Both the position numbers and the translations under genes were made by a program. A DNA stretch of 64,000 bases from JAYYZW01 sp965217605 (GTDB lineage: Bacteria; Pseudomonadota; Gammaproteobacteria; Ga0077536): positions 62,001 to 126,000 of the forward strand of contig CBDCJB010000017.1 of the NCBI GenBank assembly GCA_965217605.1, written 5' to 3'. Below, piece after piece: positions 51,718 to 60,230 of this stretch. The notes beneath the pieces are model-generated. The model worked only from the letters and a program-made list of their open reading frames with translations. It made no database searches and was not told the origin of the DNA. Position 1 is the first letter of the stretch, and every line of letters begins with the position of its first letter.

Positions 51718-52197
51718 ATGTCCAGTATTTACGACCTGACCATGGATTCCATCAGTGGAGATCCCGTTTCGTTATCGAACTATCGGGACCAGGCGCTGTT
51801 GATCGTCAACCTCGCTAGTCAATGAGGCATGACGAAGCAGTACGCAGGTCTGCGTACCTTACAAGCCGACCGCAGCGGTGGGATTTTCAACGTTCTGGGG
51901 TTTCCGTGCAATCAATTCGGCGCGCAGGAGCCGGGGACGAACGACGAGATCCTCGAGTTCGCGACGTCGAAATACGACGCCAATTTCCCGCTGTTCGCAA
52001 AGATCGAAGTTAACGGCGACGGTGCCTGTGATCTCTACGCGATCCTCAAAGCCGCGCAACCTAATGACGACGGCAGCACCGATATTCCCTGGAACTTCAC
52101 TAAGTTCCTGGTCAACGCGAAAGGCGAAGTGGTCAAGCGGTTCTCTCCAAAGACGACGCCTGAGGAAATTGCCGGCCAATTGGACGGGTTGATCTAA
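51718..52197 (+). CDS. Selenocysteine-containing glutathione peroxidase
   Basis: 159 residues if UGA at 51823-51825 is read as Sec36. The frame is continuous: IYDLTMDSISG...LLIVNLASQ-U-GMTKQYAGLRTL, exactly where glutathione peroxidases have Cys or Sec (VNVASxCGxTxQY). The other catalytic residues follow: Gln in FPCNQFGAQEPGT, and Trp-Asn in PWNFTKFLV. A SECIS-like hairpin lies 14 nt after the UGA. It reduces H2O2 or lipid hydroperoxides using thioredoxin or glutathione. Standard gene callers will split it or start it late. It converges on the NtaA-like gene with a 4-bp stop overlap. Confidence 0.93.
51840..51857 (+). promoter_or_regulatory. Bacterial SECIS-like hairpin for the Gpx gene
   Basis: GTACGC (51840-51845), loop AGGTCT (51846-51851), GCGTAC (51852-51857): six perfect pairs with a six-base loop. 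The core GCAGGTCTGC is identical to the apical part of the well-studied E. coli fdhF SECIS, the SelB-binding site. It begins 14 nt after the UGA, the expected spacing. Confidence 0.9.
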
Positions 52198-53519
52198 AAA
52201 AACCGGTTCTCCGGCCGCGGCAACCGTAGGTTCTCGCGTAGCGTCGCGCCTTCGTACTCGCGCCGAAAGATCCCGCGCCGCTGGAGTTCCGGCACGACCT
52301 GCTCGACGAAGTCGTCGAGTCCGCCGGGCAGGTAAGGGAACATGACGTTGAAGCCGTCGCAGCCGCCCGAGACCAGCCACTCCTCCATGACATCGGCGAT
52401 CGTGTCCGCCGTGCCAACGATCTCGAGGCTGCTGAAGCTGCCACCGACGTACTGCGCGAGCTGCCGCACGGTCAGATTATCCTCGCGCGCCATGTCCACG
52501 AGTTTCTGACGACCGCTCTGGCTCGCGTTGCTTTCGGGGATGTCCGGCAAGGGGCCGTCGAGATCCATCTTGGATGCATCGGTGCCGAGGAGTACGGACA
52601 GGGTCGCGATACCGCTGTCCGAGTGTACGAGGCCGTCCAGGCGCTGCTTTTTCTCACGCGCTTGCGCGACCGTGTCGCCGATCATGACGAATGCGCCCGG
52701 TAGTATTTTGAGGTGATCGGGCGAGCGGCCGCAGGCTTGCATGCGGCTTTTTACATCCTCGTAATACGCCTGCGCGGCGGTCAGGGTGTTGGCGCCGCCG
52801 AACACGACCTCCGCCGTTTCCGCGGCGAGCTGACGCCCGGCCTCCGACGATCCGGCCTGCACTATTACCGGCCAGCCCTGGATGGGGCGGGCGATATTCA
52901 AGGGGCCTCTCACCGACAAGTGCGGTCCCTTGTGATCCAGTACGTGCAGCTTGTCCGGATCGAAATAAACCCCTGCATCGACGTCGTGCAACCAGGCGTC
53001 GTCCGCCCAGCTGTCCCAGAGGCCCGTGACGACGTCGTAGAATTCGCGCGCCCGCCGGTATCGCTCGTCGTGCTCCATGTGCTGCTCGCGCCCGAAGTTC
53101 AAGGCTTCATTGGGATTGGACGAGGTGACGACGTTCCAACCGGCGCGCCCTTCGCTGATGTAATCGAGCGACGCGAATTTGCGCGCGACGTGATAAGGAT
53201 CGTTATAGGTCGTCGACGCGGTGGCGATGAGCCCGATGTGTTTCGTCAACGTCGCGAGCGCCGGAAGCAGGGTCAAGGGATCGAACGAAGAGACGGTGGC
53301 GCTGCGTTTCAAGGCCGCCATCGGCATATTCATGACCGCCAGATGATCGGCCATGAAAAAGGCGTCGAAACATCCCCGCTCGAGCGTTTGGATGAAGCGC
53401 ACGTAATGGCCAAAGTTGAAATTCGCGTCGGGAAACGCGCCGGGGTAACGCCATGCCGCGGTATGGATGCTGATCGGGCGCATGAATGCGCCGAGTCGCA
53501 GTTTTGGTGAGTTACCCAT
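52194..53519 (-). CDS. NtaA/SnaA/DszA-family flavin-dependent monooxygenase
   Basis: 441 residues, the family norm. LRLGAFMRPISIHTAAWRYPGA at the start, CFDAFFMADHLAV, KHIGLIATASTTYNDPYHVARKFASLDYISEGRAGWNVVTS and PVIVQAGSSEAGRQLAAETAEVVF are signatures of the nitrilotriacetate/EDTA/dibenzothiophene-sulfone monooxygenase group, which use FMNH2 from a separate reductase. The substrate is not assigned. It converges on the Gpx gene and its start faces the AAT-like gene, 40 bp apart. Confidence 0.92.
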   Translation of the reverse strand: MGNSPKLRLGAFMRPISIHTAAWRYPGAFPDANFNFGHYVRFIQTLERGCFDAFFMADHLAVMNMPMAALKRSATVSSFDPLTLLPALATLTKHIGLIATASTTYNDPYHVARKFASLDYISEGRAGWNVVTSSNPNEALNFGREQHMEHDERYRRAREFYDVVTGLWDSWADDAWLHDVDAGVYFDPDKLHVLDHKGPHLSVRGPLNIARPIQGWPVIVQAGSSEAGRQLAAETAEVVFGGANTLTAAQAYYEDVKSRMQACGRSPDHLKILPGAFVMIGDTVAQAREKKQRLDGLVHSDSGIATLSVLLGTDASKMDLDGPLPDIPESNASQSGRQKLVDMAREDNLTVRQLAQYVGGSFSSLEIVGTADTIADVMEEWLVSGGCDGFNVMFPYLPGGLDDFVEQVVPELQRRGIFRREYEGATLRENLRLPRPENRFF

Positions 53520-53559
53520 TTATGTACACTATCGAAACTCACCTGTCAGGGAAATGATG

Positions 53560-54660
53560 ATGAAACGATTCGTGTCCGTCGGCGGCAGCCATGCCGAGAT
53601 CGGTTATCAATTGGGGCGGGAATGCCGGGACGGTATCGGCCTCGCGTTACAGCACGTCAGCGAGGAAATTTCGAATTTCACGACCCTGGAGGAAGCAAAG
53701 GATCGCGCCGAAAAATACCTCCCGTACATCGAGCGAGACGCCGGCCACATGGTGGAGGAGCTCGAAGGCCTTGCGGACGGGGCCGGGATCGCGATGGCTG
53801 AAGCACTCATGCTACAGCTGCGTTTCGAATTGGTCGGTTTCGACGGACGCGGAGGCGAGGGTTGTTCGTCGTTTGCGATAGTGGACGGCGGCCAGCGTTC
53901 GACGGGTCAAAATGTCGACGCGCCGAGTTGGCACAAGGCGCTTGGGATGGTGCTGGAGATCCGCACGCCCGACGGGCCCGATCTACTGATGTACAACTAT
54001 TATCCCGGGATGATCGGTTATCTCGGGATCAATTCGGCGGGGTTATCGGTGTTCGGCAACGCCGTGGTGTCGCCCGGCTGGCGGATCGGCTTTCCGCGCT
54101 ATCTCGCCGTGCGCCTCGCTCTGGAGCAGGAGACCGTGGCCGCTGCCGAGGCGGAGATCCGGCAACTGCACCGCGCCAGCACGATCAACCTCGTGATTAC
54201 GGATAACGCGGGCACGATCCGTGACCTCGAGCTCGATGTCGAAGAAGTGGGCGCGCTCGATCCGGTGAACGGGCGACTGTTCCATACCAACCATTACCTT
54301 TGTGAAGCCTTGGTCGAGAAGGAGCGCCTGTTGCCGCTGATCCCGGATACCGTCGATCGCCTGCGCGTCGGTAAAGAACGCTTGGATGCCATCAGCCTGG
54401 CCGATCCGAATGTCGATGTCGTCGCTACGATGCGGGAGTTGCTCGCGGATCACAGTATTGGCCCGTCTTCAATTTGCCGCCACAAAGCCGAGGTATCGCA
54501 ATACGACGGCGACCAATGGGAGTCGATCGGCTCGATCATCGCCGAGCCGGATCACGGCCGTATGAACGTGTGTTTCGGTAACCCCTGCGAACTGGTGTAC
54601 GAAGAATTCAGCTTCACGGAAATGGTTCGCGACGAGTATCAGGCCGCGAGCGGCGGTTAA
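53560..54660 (+). CDS. C45 peptidase / acyl-CoA:6-APA acyltransferase (AAT)-like Ntn hydrolase
   Basis: 366 residues. The autocatalytic Cys is in GEGCSSFAI (Cys102), followed by STGQNVDAPSW and LLMYNYYPGMIGYLGINSAGLSVFGN, typical of the AAT family, in which cleavage before Cys frees the N-terminal nucleophile. Members hydrolyse or transfer N-acyl groups. Three ATG codons overlap at 53554-53562; the last is favoured because AGGGA lies seven bases upstream. The TAA stop at 54658-54660 is shared with the TAAAAAATGAGGTC palindrome arm that precedes the IS4 element. Confidence 0.85.
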   Translation: MKRFVSVGGSHAEIGYQLGRECRDGIGLALQHVSEEISNFTTLEEAKDRAEKYLPYIERDAGHMVEELEGLADGAGIAMAEALMLQLRFELVGFDGRGGEGCSSFAIVDGGQRSTGQNVDAPSWHKALGMVLEIRTPDGPDLLMYNYYPGMIGYLGINSAGLSVFGNAVVSPGWRIGFPRYLAVRLALEQETVAAAEAEIRQLHRASTINLVITDNAGTIRDLELDVEEVGALDPVNGRLFHTNHYLCEALVEKERLLPLIPDTVDRLRVGKERLDAISLADPNVDVVATMRELLADHSIGPSSICRHKAEVSQYDGDQWESIGSIIAEPDHGRMNVCFGNPCELVYEEFSFTEMVRDEYQAASGG

Positions 54661-54676
54661 AAAATGAGGTCTGTCC

Positions 54677-56016
54677 CTGACGGATCCCCACAAATTCGAC
54701 TAGCAATACTCAAGTTGTACAACAGCCCGCCCTCGTAGGTCGCGAAGACTCTGTAATAAAGTTGAGCGCTGGATTTGAAGTTGTTTGGCAATGAGGCGAG
54801 CACCAACGAATACCACTGATAGGACGGGCTTACGTCTTTCGGTATTGGCCTGTAAGCCTTTCACTAAGCCGGTTTGGTAACCGACCAGGCCGACCAACCA
54901 TTGGGCCAGTGTGGCCAATGCACACAGCAAGAGTAAGTTCGCCACTGTGTCGGGATCACGTCCCATGTTTTCTCTAAGTGCAAAGCCGTAACGGGGCGAC
55001 TTCGTGTCGCGGAAGCTCTCTTCAATCTGCATGCGGCGACGATACACGGCAACCACTCGATGCGCACTACGAAGGTTTTCCGGTAGATTGCTTGCCAATA
55101 ACCACGGCTCACGCGCCGCTGCCGACGGTTTCTCAGTATTGCGAGCCCGCGCCGGTTTGCCGTAAGCCGTATAGCAGACACGCCCGCGTTTCTTGCCTTT
55201 GTATACGAACAAATGGGTATCCAGCGGATTACTTTTGGTGATCAAAAAACGACCCACCGACTTCGGATGAGCGTTGGCTTGGTTGTAGAGCACTTTGTTC
55301 GAATGCCATGTCGTCTCATCTACACCTCGCACGAGGTGACGATGACGGATCCGACCCACGTAATACCACCCCATTGAGGCGACAAGACTTAACCAGGGTG
55401 TTCGAAATCCTGCATCACTGACCAAGATGAGAACACAGCCCGTAGGCAGAATGGCCTTCAGTCGCTTCAGAAAGCGTTTCTCCGCTTTGACACTCGCGTA
55501 ATGGTGTTCGACTTCTTCATACAAGGGGATGGCTCGACCACCCACCGCTAAGGCCGCCCGCAATACGTACAGCTCTTGACGTTGATCTAGATTAGACCAA
55601 TCCACCAACACCACCGGATGCGCGCAGTCCGATACCAACAGCCGAGTGACCCATTGGTACCACTGCAAACGCTCGCCAGCGAGCTGACGATTACCCAGCA
55701 AGCGATCGACGCGCTTAATCGCGTGTTTCTCGCTCGTGCCACTGTCCAGGCTCCGACCGATATGCGTCAGCCATAAGCGGCGACCACGAAGTACTCCGCC
55801 CACCGCCGCCCAAACCGATAATCGACGACGCAAATGCACAACATAAAGCGCGTCGCTGCTCATCTCATGTAACAATTTCAATACCTGCATGGCTCACCTC
55901 GTCGTTCCCAGATTGTCTTGCAACAACTAGGATCAACTCGAGCCATGCAGGTTCAACGAACCCACAAATTAATCTATCGCTTTGTATTTCGTTGGAGTTT
56001 TATGGGGATTCCTCAG
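54677..56016. mobile_element. IS4-family (IS10-group-like) insertion sequence, about 1,340 bp
   Basis: The left end CTGACGGATCCCCACAAA and the right end read inward CTGAGGAATCCCCATAAA resemble the IS10 end CTGAGAGATCCCC. Outside these tips the flanks are again inverted copies, TAAAAAATGAGGTCTGTCC and TAAAAAATGGGGTCAGTACC, so either the repeat belongs to the IS or the IS sits in the middle of a palindrome. No clear 9-bp target duplication was found. Contains one intact transposase gene. Confidence 0.85.
54700..55890 (-). CDS. IS4-family transposase
   Basis: 396 residues, no frameshift. The catalytic residues are in LVDWSNLDQRQ (first Asp), ILVSDAGFRTPWLS (second Asp) and the YREK-type motif YRRRMQIEESFRDTKSPRYGFAL (Glu). 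The layout with a beta-rich insertion before the Glu is typical of IS4/IS10 transposases. It is probably competent for movement. It is transcribed opposite to the AAT-like gene and in the same direction as the dipeptidase-like gene upstream of it. Confidence 0.95.
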   Translation of the reverse strand: MQVLKLLHEMSSDALYVVHLRRRLSVWAAVGGVLRGRRLWLTHIGRSLDSGTSEKHAIKRVDRLLGNRQLAGERLQWYQWVTRLLVSDCAHPVVLVDWSNLDQRQELYVLRAALAVGGRAIPLYEEVEHHYASVKAEKRFLKRLKAILPTGCVLILVSDAGFRTPWLSLVASMGWYYVGRIRHRHLVRGVDETTWHSNKVLYNQANAHPKSVGRFLITKSNPLDTHLFVYKGKKRGRVCYTAYGKPARARNTEKPSAAAREPWLLASNLPENLRSAHRVVAVYRRRMQIEESFRDTKSPRYGFALRENMGRDPDTVANLLLLCALATLAQWLVGLVGYQTGLVKGLQANTERRKPVLSVVFVGARLIAKQLQIQRSTLLQSLRDLRGRAVVQLEYC

Positions 56017-56033
56017 GGTACTGACCCCATTTT

Positions 56034-57053
56034 TTATTTCCACACGGACTCGGCGACCCGTCTGAAGTTTTCGCCGAGAACGCCGCGAATATCCGGCTCC
56101 GCATACCCTGCGTCGAACATCAGCTGCGTGAGTTCGACGACTTGCTCCGGTTGACCGAATTTCGAAAAAGTTCGCGTTTGATTGGGATTGGGCGGCCACA
56201 TGAAGGCGCCCCGGCGCACGAAGTTCCAAAAGCCCTCGACGTCTTTCACGAAATCGAGACCAATACCCACGTGTTCAGGGCCGACCAACCCGGCGATGTA
56301 ATCGATGTGACGAAACATCGAATGACTCGTCGCCTCGTGATCGTCTAAGAATTCCCCCAGGCCGTTGATACCGATCACGCCGCCCGTGGCCGCACAGGCC
56401 TTGATTTGATCGTCTTTGATGTTGCGGTAATGCGGGAAAACGCCGAAGGCATTGGAATGTGAAAAGATGAATGGTGCCTCCGCGACCTCCATTGCGTCCA
56501 TGGTTGTCCGGTAACCCGTGTGGGTGCCGCAGACCAACACTCCCACGCGGTTCATCTCGCGCACGACCTCGATGCCCCAACGGCTCAAGCCCGCGTCCGT
56601 GCGTTCGGCGCAGCCGTCGCCCACGGCGTTCTTGACGTTGTAGGCGAGCAGCGCATGCCGGACGCCGAGCTCGTAGAACAAACCGATCAGCTCGATCTTG
56701 TCCTCGAAGAACATCGTCTCCTGAAGGTTGTAGATCAAGGCGAGTCGGCCTGCGGCTTTGGCGCGATCGATGTCGGCAACGCTGCGGCACAGTGCCAGGG
56801 TGTCCCCCTGGGCGCGGATCTTCCGCGTCCATTTCGCGAGCCAACGGACGATGCTGGAGAAATCGCTGCCCTCGCGCGCGCCCAGGGTCAGTGAAATGAC
56901 GTCCATTCCGGCGGCATGGAACCGGGGCAGGATGTCGTCGTGGGCGTAGCCACGCACCCACGGCAGGGTCATGTCCCAGACGAGGGCGGCCTTCGTCAAC
57001 GCGGCGGCCTGCTCACTGACCTCGATAGATGATCCGCCGTCAACGCTACTCAT
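56034..57053 (-). CDS. Membrane-dipeptidase-like (M19) protein lacking the first metal motif
   Basis: 339 residues. GTHTGYRTTMDAMEVAEAPFIFSHSNAFGV carries the two metal His of M19 dipeptidases, and GLDFVKDVEGFWNFVRRG resembles the C-terminal region. The N-terminal zinc motif V-x-D-G-H-N-D, however, reads VWDMTLPW (25-32), so the His and second Asp are missing. Renal-type dipeptidase activity is therefore doubtful; an altered metal site or another amidohydrolase role is likely. The ATG at 57053 is chosen because upstream reading overlaps the divergent CitE-like gene. The stop overlaps the palindrome arm beside the IS4 element. Confidence 0.8.
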   Translation of the reverse strand: MSSVDGGSSIEVSEQAAALTKAALVWDMTLPWVRGYAHDDILPRFHAAGMDVISLTLGAREGSDFSSIVRWLAKWTRKIRAQGDTLALCRSVADIDRAKAAGRLALIYNLQETMFFEDKIELIGLFYELGVRHALLAYNVKNAVGDGCAERTDAGLSRWGIEVVREMNRVGVLVCGTHTGYRTTMDAMEVAEAPFIFSHSNAFGVFPHYRNIKDDQIKACAATGGVIGINGLGEFLDDHEATSHSMFRHIDYIAGLVGPEHVGIGLDFVKDVEGFWNFVRRGAFMWPPNPNQTRTFSKFGQPEQVVELTQLMFDAGYAEPDIRGVLGENFRRVAESVWK

Positions 57054-57119
57054 GGCTTGCCCTCCCGAGCCTATCTTTCGAATAATTGTAAGCGAGTCAT
57101 TCATAAAGGTCCGCGTGTG

Positions 57120-58022
57120 ATGTTGGAATTGAACCGAACTTACCTGTTTACGCCTGGTAACCATCCCCGCAAAGTCGAAAAAGTATTCGGGGCGGGTTGC
57201 GACGTCGTTCTTCTGGACCTTGAAGACGCCGTCGCGGTCGCCGAGAAGGAGGCCACTCGCGATGCCGTTGTCGACGCCTTGAAAAAGCCGCGACAGTGCC
57301 GCGGCTACGTACGGGTCAACGCCATCGATACCTCGTTTTGTTACGGCGATGTCGAAGCAATCGTGGGTCCATGGCTGGACGGTATCTGCCTGCCCAAGGT
57401 GGAGAGCGCGGCAGATCTCAAAACCATCGACTGGATGATGTCGAATCTGGAAAGGCGTCAAGGACTCGAGCCAGGGTCGATCGATCTGTTACCGATCATT
57501 GAAACGGCGAAAGGCATGGGCGCCGTACGGGAGATCGCGGCCAGCGGTGGGCGCTTGAAACGGATGAGTTTCGGCGCCGGCGACTACACCCGCGACCTCG
57601 GTTTGATCTGGACCTTCGAGGAAAAGGAGCTCGCCGCGGCCCGCTCGGAAATGGTTCTGGCCTCTCGTATCGCCGAGATCGAGCCGCCTATCGATACGGT
57701 GTTCATTCACATTCGGGAACACGAGGCCTTTGAGGCGGCGACGCGGCTAGGGCGGGAATTCGGGTTTCAGGGCAAGCTCTGCATCCACCCCGACCAGGTG
57801 CCCATCGCCAATGGCGTTTATACGCCCACCGACGATGAAGTGACCTGGGCGCAGAAGATCATCAGCAGCTTCGAGCAGGCCGAGGCCGAAGGGTCGGCGT
57901 CGATTCAGGTGGACGGCTACTTTGTCGACTATCCGATCGTCGAGAAGGCGCAGCGGATCGTCGATATTGCGCAAGCCGTAAAAAAGGGGTCCAAAAAAGG
58001 GGTCGGTGTAGATTTATTCTGA
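57120..58022 (+). CDS. HpcH/HpaI aldolase / citrate-lyase beta (CitE)-like protein
   Basis: 300 residues from MLELNRTYLFTPGNHPRKVEK. CDVVLLDLEDAVAVAEKEATR and GYVRVNAIDTSFCYGDVEAIV, then SIDLLPIIETAKGMGAVREIA and KLCIHPDQVPIANGVYTPTDDEV, are the CitE/malyl-CoA lyase signatures with the Mg-binding Glu/Asp. It cleaves or forms a C-C bond in a 3-hydroxyacyl-CoA or similar. The last residues (about KKGSKKGVGVDLF and the TGA) are encoded by the left arm of a 104-bp palindrome, so the native end was different. It sits near two CoA-ester genes downstream. Confidence 0.88.
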   Translation: MLELNRTYLFTPGNHPRKVEKVFGAGCDVVLLDLEDAVAVAEKEATRDAVVDALKKPRQCRGYVRVNAIDTSFCYGDVEAIVGPWLDGICLPKVESAADLKTIDWMMSNLERRQGLEPGSIDLLPIIETAKGMGAVREIAASGGRLKRMSFGAGDYTRDLGLIWTFEEKELAAARSEMVLASRIAEIEPPIDTVFIHIREHEAFEAATRLGREFGFQGKLCIHPDQVPIANGVYTPTDDEVTWAQKIISSFEQAEAEGSASIQVDGYFVDYPIVEKAQRIVDIAQAVKKGSKKGVGVDLF

Positions 58023-58081
58023 CCACTCTCGAGTGGTCAGAATAAATCTACACCGACCCCTTTTTTGGACCCCTTTTTTAC
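57978..58081. repeat. Perfect 104-bp palindrome (51-bp arms, 2-nt centre)
   Basis: The arm 57978-58028 begins GTAAAAAAGGGGTCC and ends GACCACTC. The arm 58031-58081 is its exact reverse complement, with TC between them. Within each arm the block AAAAAAGGGGTC is itself repeated. It spans the 3' ends of two converging genes, coding the C-terminus of one and lying just past the stop of the other. It could act as a two-way terminator. The short arms beside the IS4 element (TAAAAAATGGGGTCAGT) look related. Confidence 0.93.
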
Positions 58082-58086
58082 CTTTT

Positions 58087-58935
58087 TTACACAGGAACGG
58101 CGACTTCCGGTTGCGGCAGAATAGTCGTCCGCTTCATCAAGCGGCGCTCGTTGGTATTGAACGGATCGCGGCGATGGATGGTCGACGCGTTATCCCACAA
58201 CACCGCATCACCCAACTGCCATTCGTGTTGGTAGACGAACTCGGGCTTCACGCACCATTCGAACAGGTACGCGAGTAATTCATCGCTTTCGCGCTCGGGC
58301 ATATTGAGAATACGCGTCGTCATCCCGGCGCAGATATAGAGGGATTTTCTTCCTGAGTAGGGATGGGTACGAATCACGGGTTGATCGATGTCCTGGGATT
58401 TCTTCGTCTGTTCTTCGTCGGTCGGCACGCTATAGATCCGGTTGAACGCGGCATAGGATTGAATCGCGCGCTTGCCTTCGAGTTTGGATTGGATGTCCGC
58501 GGGCAGGCGTTCGAATGCGGTAATCATGTCAGCGAAATAGGTGTCGCCATCGTTTCGAGGCAGTTCGACCGCATAGAGCATGGACCCGACCGCCGGCTTC
58601 GGCAGATAGATCTGATCGTAATGCCAGCCGACGTCGTTGTTCGCCAGAATCCCGATCTGCCGGCCGTCCTCGATGATATTGGAGACATAGAGGATCTCGG
58701 GGGTTTCCCGTGACAGGTACTCATGGCGCAAATGGATCTCGAGCGGGCCGAGTTTGGCGCTGAAACGCGCCTCTTCCGCCTCGTTTATGCTCTGGCCGCG
58801 AAACAGCAAGATCTGGTACTGCCACCACAGCCGCTTGATCTCGTCGATCACATCCGGTCCGTGGTCATCGCTCAGATCGATCCCGATCACTTCGGCGGCG
58901 AAGCTGGGGCTCAGTGGTCTAACTTGAAACGTCAC
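58087..58935 (-). CDS. TauD/TfdA-family 2-oxoglutarate dioxygenase
   Basis: 282 residues. VIGIDLSDDHGPDVIDEIKRLWWQYQILLFRGQ is the family N-terminus; the iron motif is His105-x-Asp107 (DVGWHYDQIYLPKPA), with the distal His in LWDNASTIHRRDPFN and the 2-oxoglutarate Arg in RRLMKRTTIL. It hydroxylates a sulfonate, phenoxyacid, or amine with release of succinate and CO2. The substrate is unassigned. Its stop TTA complement lies 5 bp beyond the palindrome. It is co-oriented with the CoA transferase, 11 bp downstream of that gene's stop. Confidence 0.9.
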   Translation of the reverse strand: MTFQVRPLSPSFAAEVIGIDLSDDHGPDVIDEIKRLWWQYQILLFRGQSINEAEEARFSAKLGPLEIHLRHEYLSRETPEILYVSNIIEDGRQIGILANNDVGWHYDQIYLPKPAVGSMLYAVELPRNDGDTYFADMITAFERLPADIQSKLEGKRAIQSYAAFNRIYSVPTDEEQTKKSQDIDQPVIRTHPYSGRKSLYICAGMTTRILNMPERESDELLAYLFEWCVKPEFVYQHEWQLGDAVLWDNASTIHRRDPFNTNERRLMKRTTILPQPEVAVPV

Positions 58936-58946
58936 TGAGTTCTAGT

Positions 58947-60146
58947 TTATCGCCGCCGGATCTCGGCGTCATCGCTGATGAGCTTATTCAATATGTCGGC
59001 GTTATCGCTACCGAGCTTGGGGCCGAGCGCATTGATTTCACCGGGCGTATCGGACAAGCGTGGCAGCACGTTGGGGATCACGATCTCACCGAGCGTGTCA
59101 TGCAACACCTTTGCCAATACATCGCGCGCTGCGAATTGCGGATCGTCGAAGATGTCGGCGATGGTATTGATCGCACCGCACGGCACCTGTCCCGCTTCGC
59201 ATAGACGCACGACCTCGGCGAGCGGTAATGAGCGCGTAAAGGTTTCCACGACGCCATCGATCGCGGCGCGGTCGGCGACCCGATCCGCCGTCGTCGGATG
59301 ACTCGCCGCCAACTCGGGTCGATCCAGCACGTTCTCCGCCATCCGCGTCCAGATCCGATCGCTGGTGCAGGCGATCGCCACCCAATTGCCATCCGCGCAG
59401 GGGAAGTGCCCATGTGGACACGCATTGCGGGTGCCGATCCCTTCGCGATCGCGCGCGATACCGAATTTGGCGTAAGCCGGTGCGAGCTCATCGAGTACGC
59501 GAAAGATCGACTCGAACAAGGCGATGTCGATGACCTGCCCGCGGCCGGTCTGCTCCACAATCCGCAATGCCAGCAATACGCCGACGGCCCCGTACAAACC
59601 GGAGATATAGTCCGCGAGCGACGTTGATCCGGGTGTCACGGGCGGCCCGTCGGGCATGCCCGCGAGATGGGTCAGTCCACCGACGGCATGGGCGATGCGC
59701 GCGAAGCCGGGCCGGTCGCGATAGGGGCCATTCTGTCCGTAACCGCTGATGCGCAGTAACACGAGCGCGGGATTGAGCGCGGAAAGGACGTCCCACCCGA
59801 GTCCCCAGCGCTCCAGCGTGCCAGGCCGGAAGTTCTCACAGACCACGTCCGAACGGCGTACCAGTTCCTTGAGCTGGCTTGCGCCTTTTTCCGACTTGAG
59901 ATCCAAGGTGACCGAGCGCTTATTGCGTGCCTCGCTCAACCACGCGAGCGTAATATCGGGCTCGTCGGTGGGCGTGCCGAATTTGCGCATCGGATCCCCG
60001 CCGGCGGGGTGCTCGACTTTGATGACTTCGGCCCCGAACTCGCCGAGTATCGTCGCCGCAAACGGCGCGGCGACGAATGTCGCCAGGTCGAGCACGCGTA
60101 CGCCGTCGAGGGGTTTCTTCGCGGGGTTTCGATCGATCGAATTCAT
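58947..60146 (-). CDS. Family III CoA transferase homologue without the catalytic Asp
   Basis: 399 residues. LDGVRVLDLATFVAAPFAATILGEFGAEVIKVEHP and the following NKRSVTLDLKSEKG are CaiB/BaiF hallmarks. At the usual acyl-Asp position the sequence reads DRPGFARIAHAVGGLTHLAG, with Ala149 where Asp is expected (RPGFDxxxQA). Several close relatives share the FARIAHA form, so the family may use another residue or chemistry (racemase or ligase-like). It is divergent from an acyl-CoA synthetase, which could supply its CoA ester, and upstream of the TauD-like gene. Confidence 0.88.
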   Translation of the reverse strand: MNSIDRNPAKKPLDGVRVLDLATFVAAPFAATILGEFGAEVIKVEHPAGGDPMRKFGTPTDEPDITLAWLSEARNKRSVTLDLKSEKGASQLKELVRRSDVVCENFRPGTLERWGLGWDVLSALNPALVLLRISGYGQNGPYRDRPGFARIAHAVGGLTHLAGMPDGPPVTPGSTSLADYISGLYGAVGVLLALRIVEQTGRGQVIDIALFESIFRVLDELAPAYAKFGIARDREGIGTRNACPHGHFPCADGNWVAIACTSDRIWTRMAENVLDRPELAASHPTTADRVADRAAIDGVVETFTRSLPLAEVVRLCEAGQVPCGAINTIADIFDDPQFAARDVLAKVLHDTLGEIVIPNVLPRLSDTPGEINALGPKLGSDNADILNKLISDDAEIRRR

Positions 60147-60230
60147 TTGCTTTGGCGCGTTCGTTTATGGTCACATTTCCATGTGACGCCCTAGTCGATT
60201 CATTCTAACCCGACGCGAGGTGCGCGCAGC

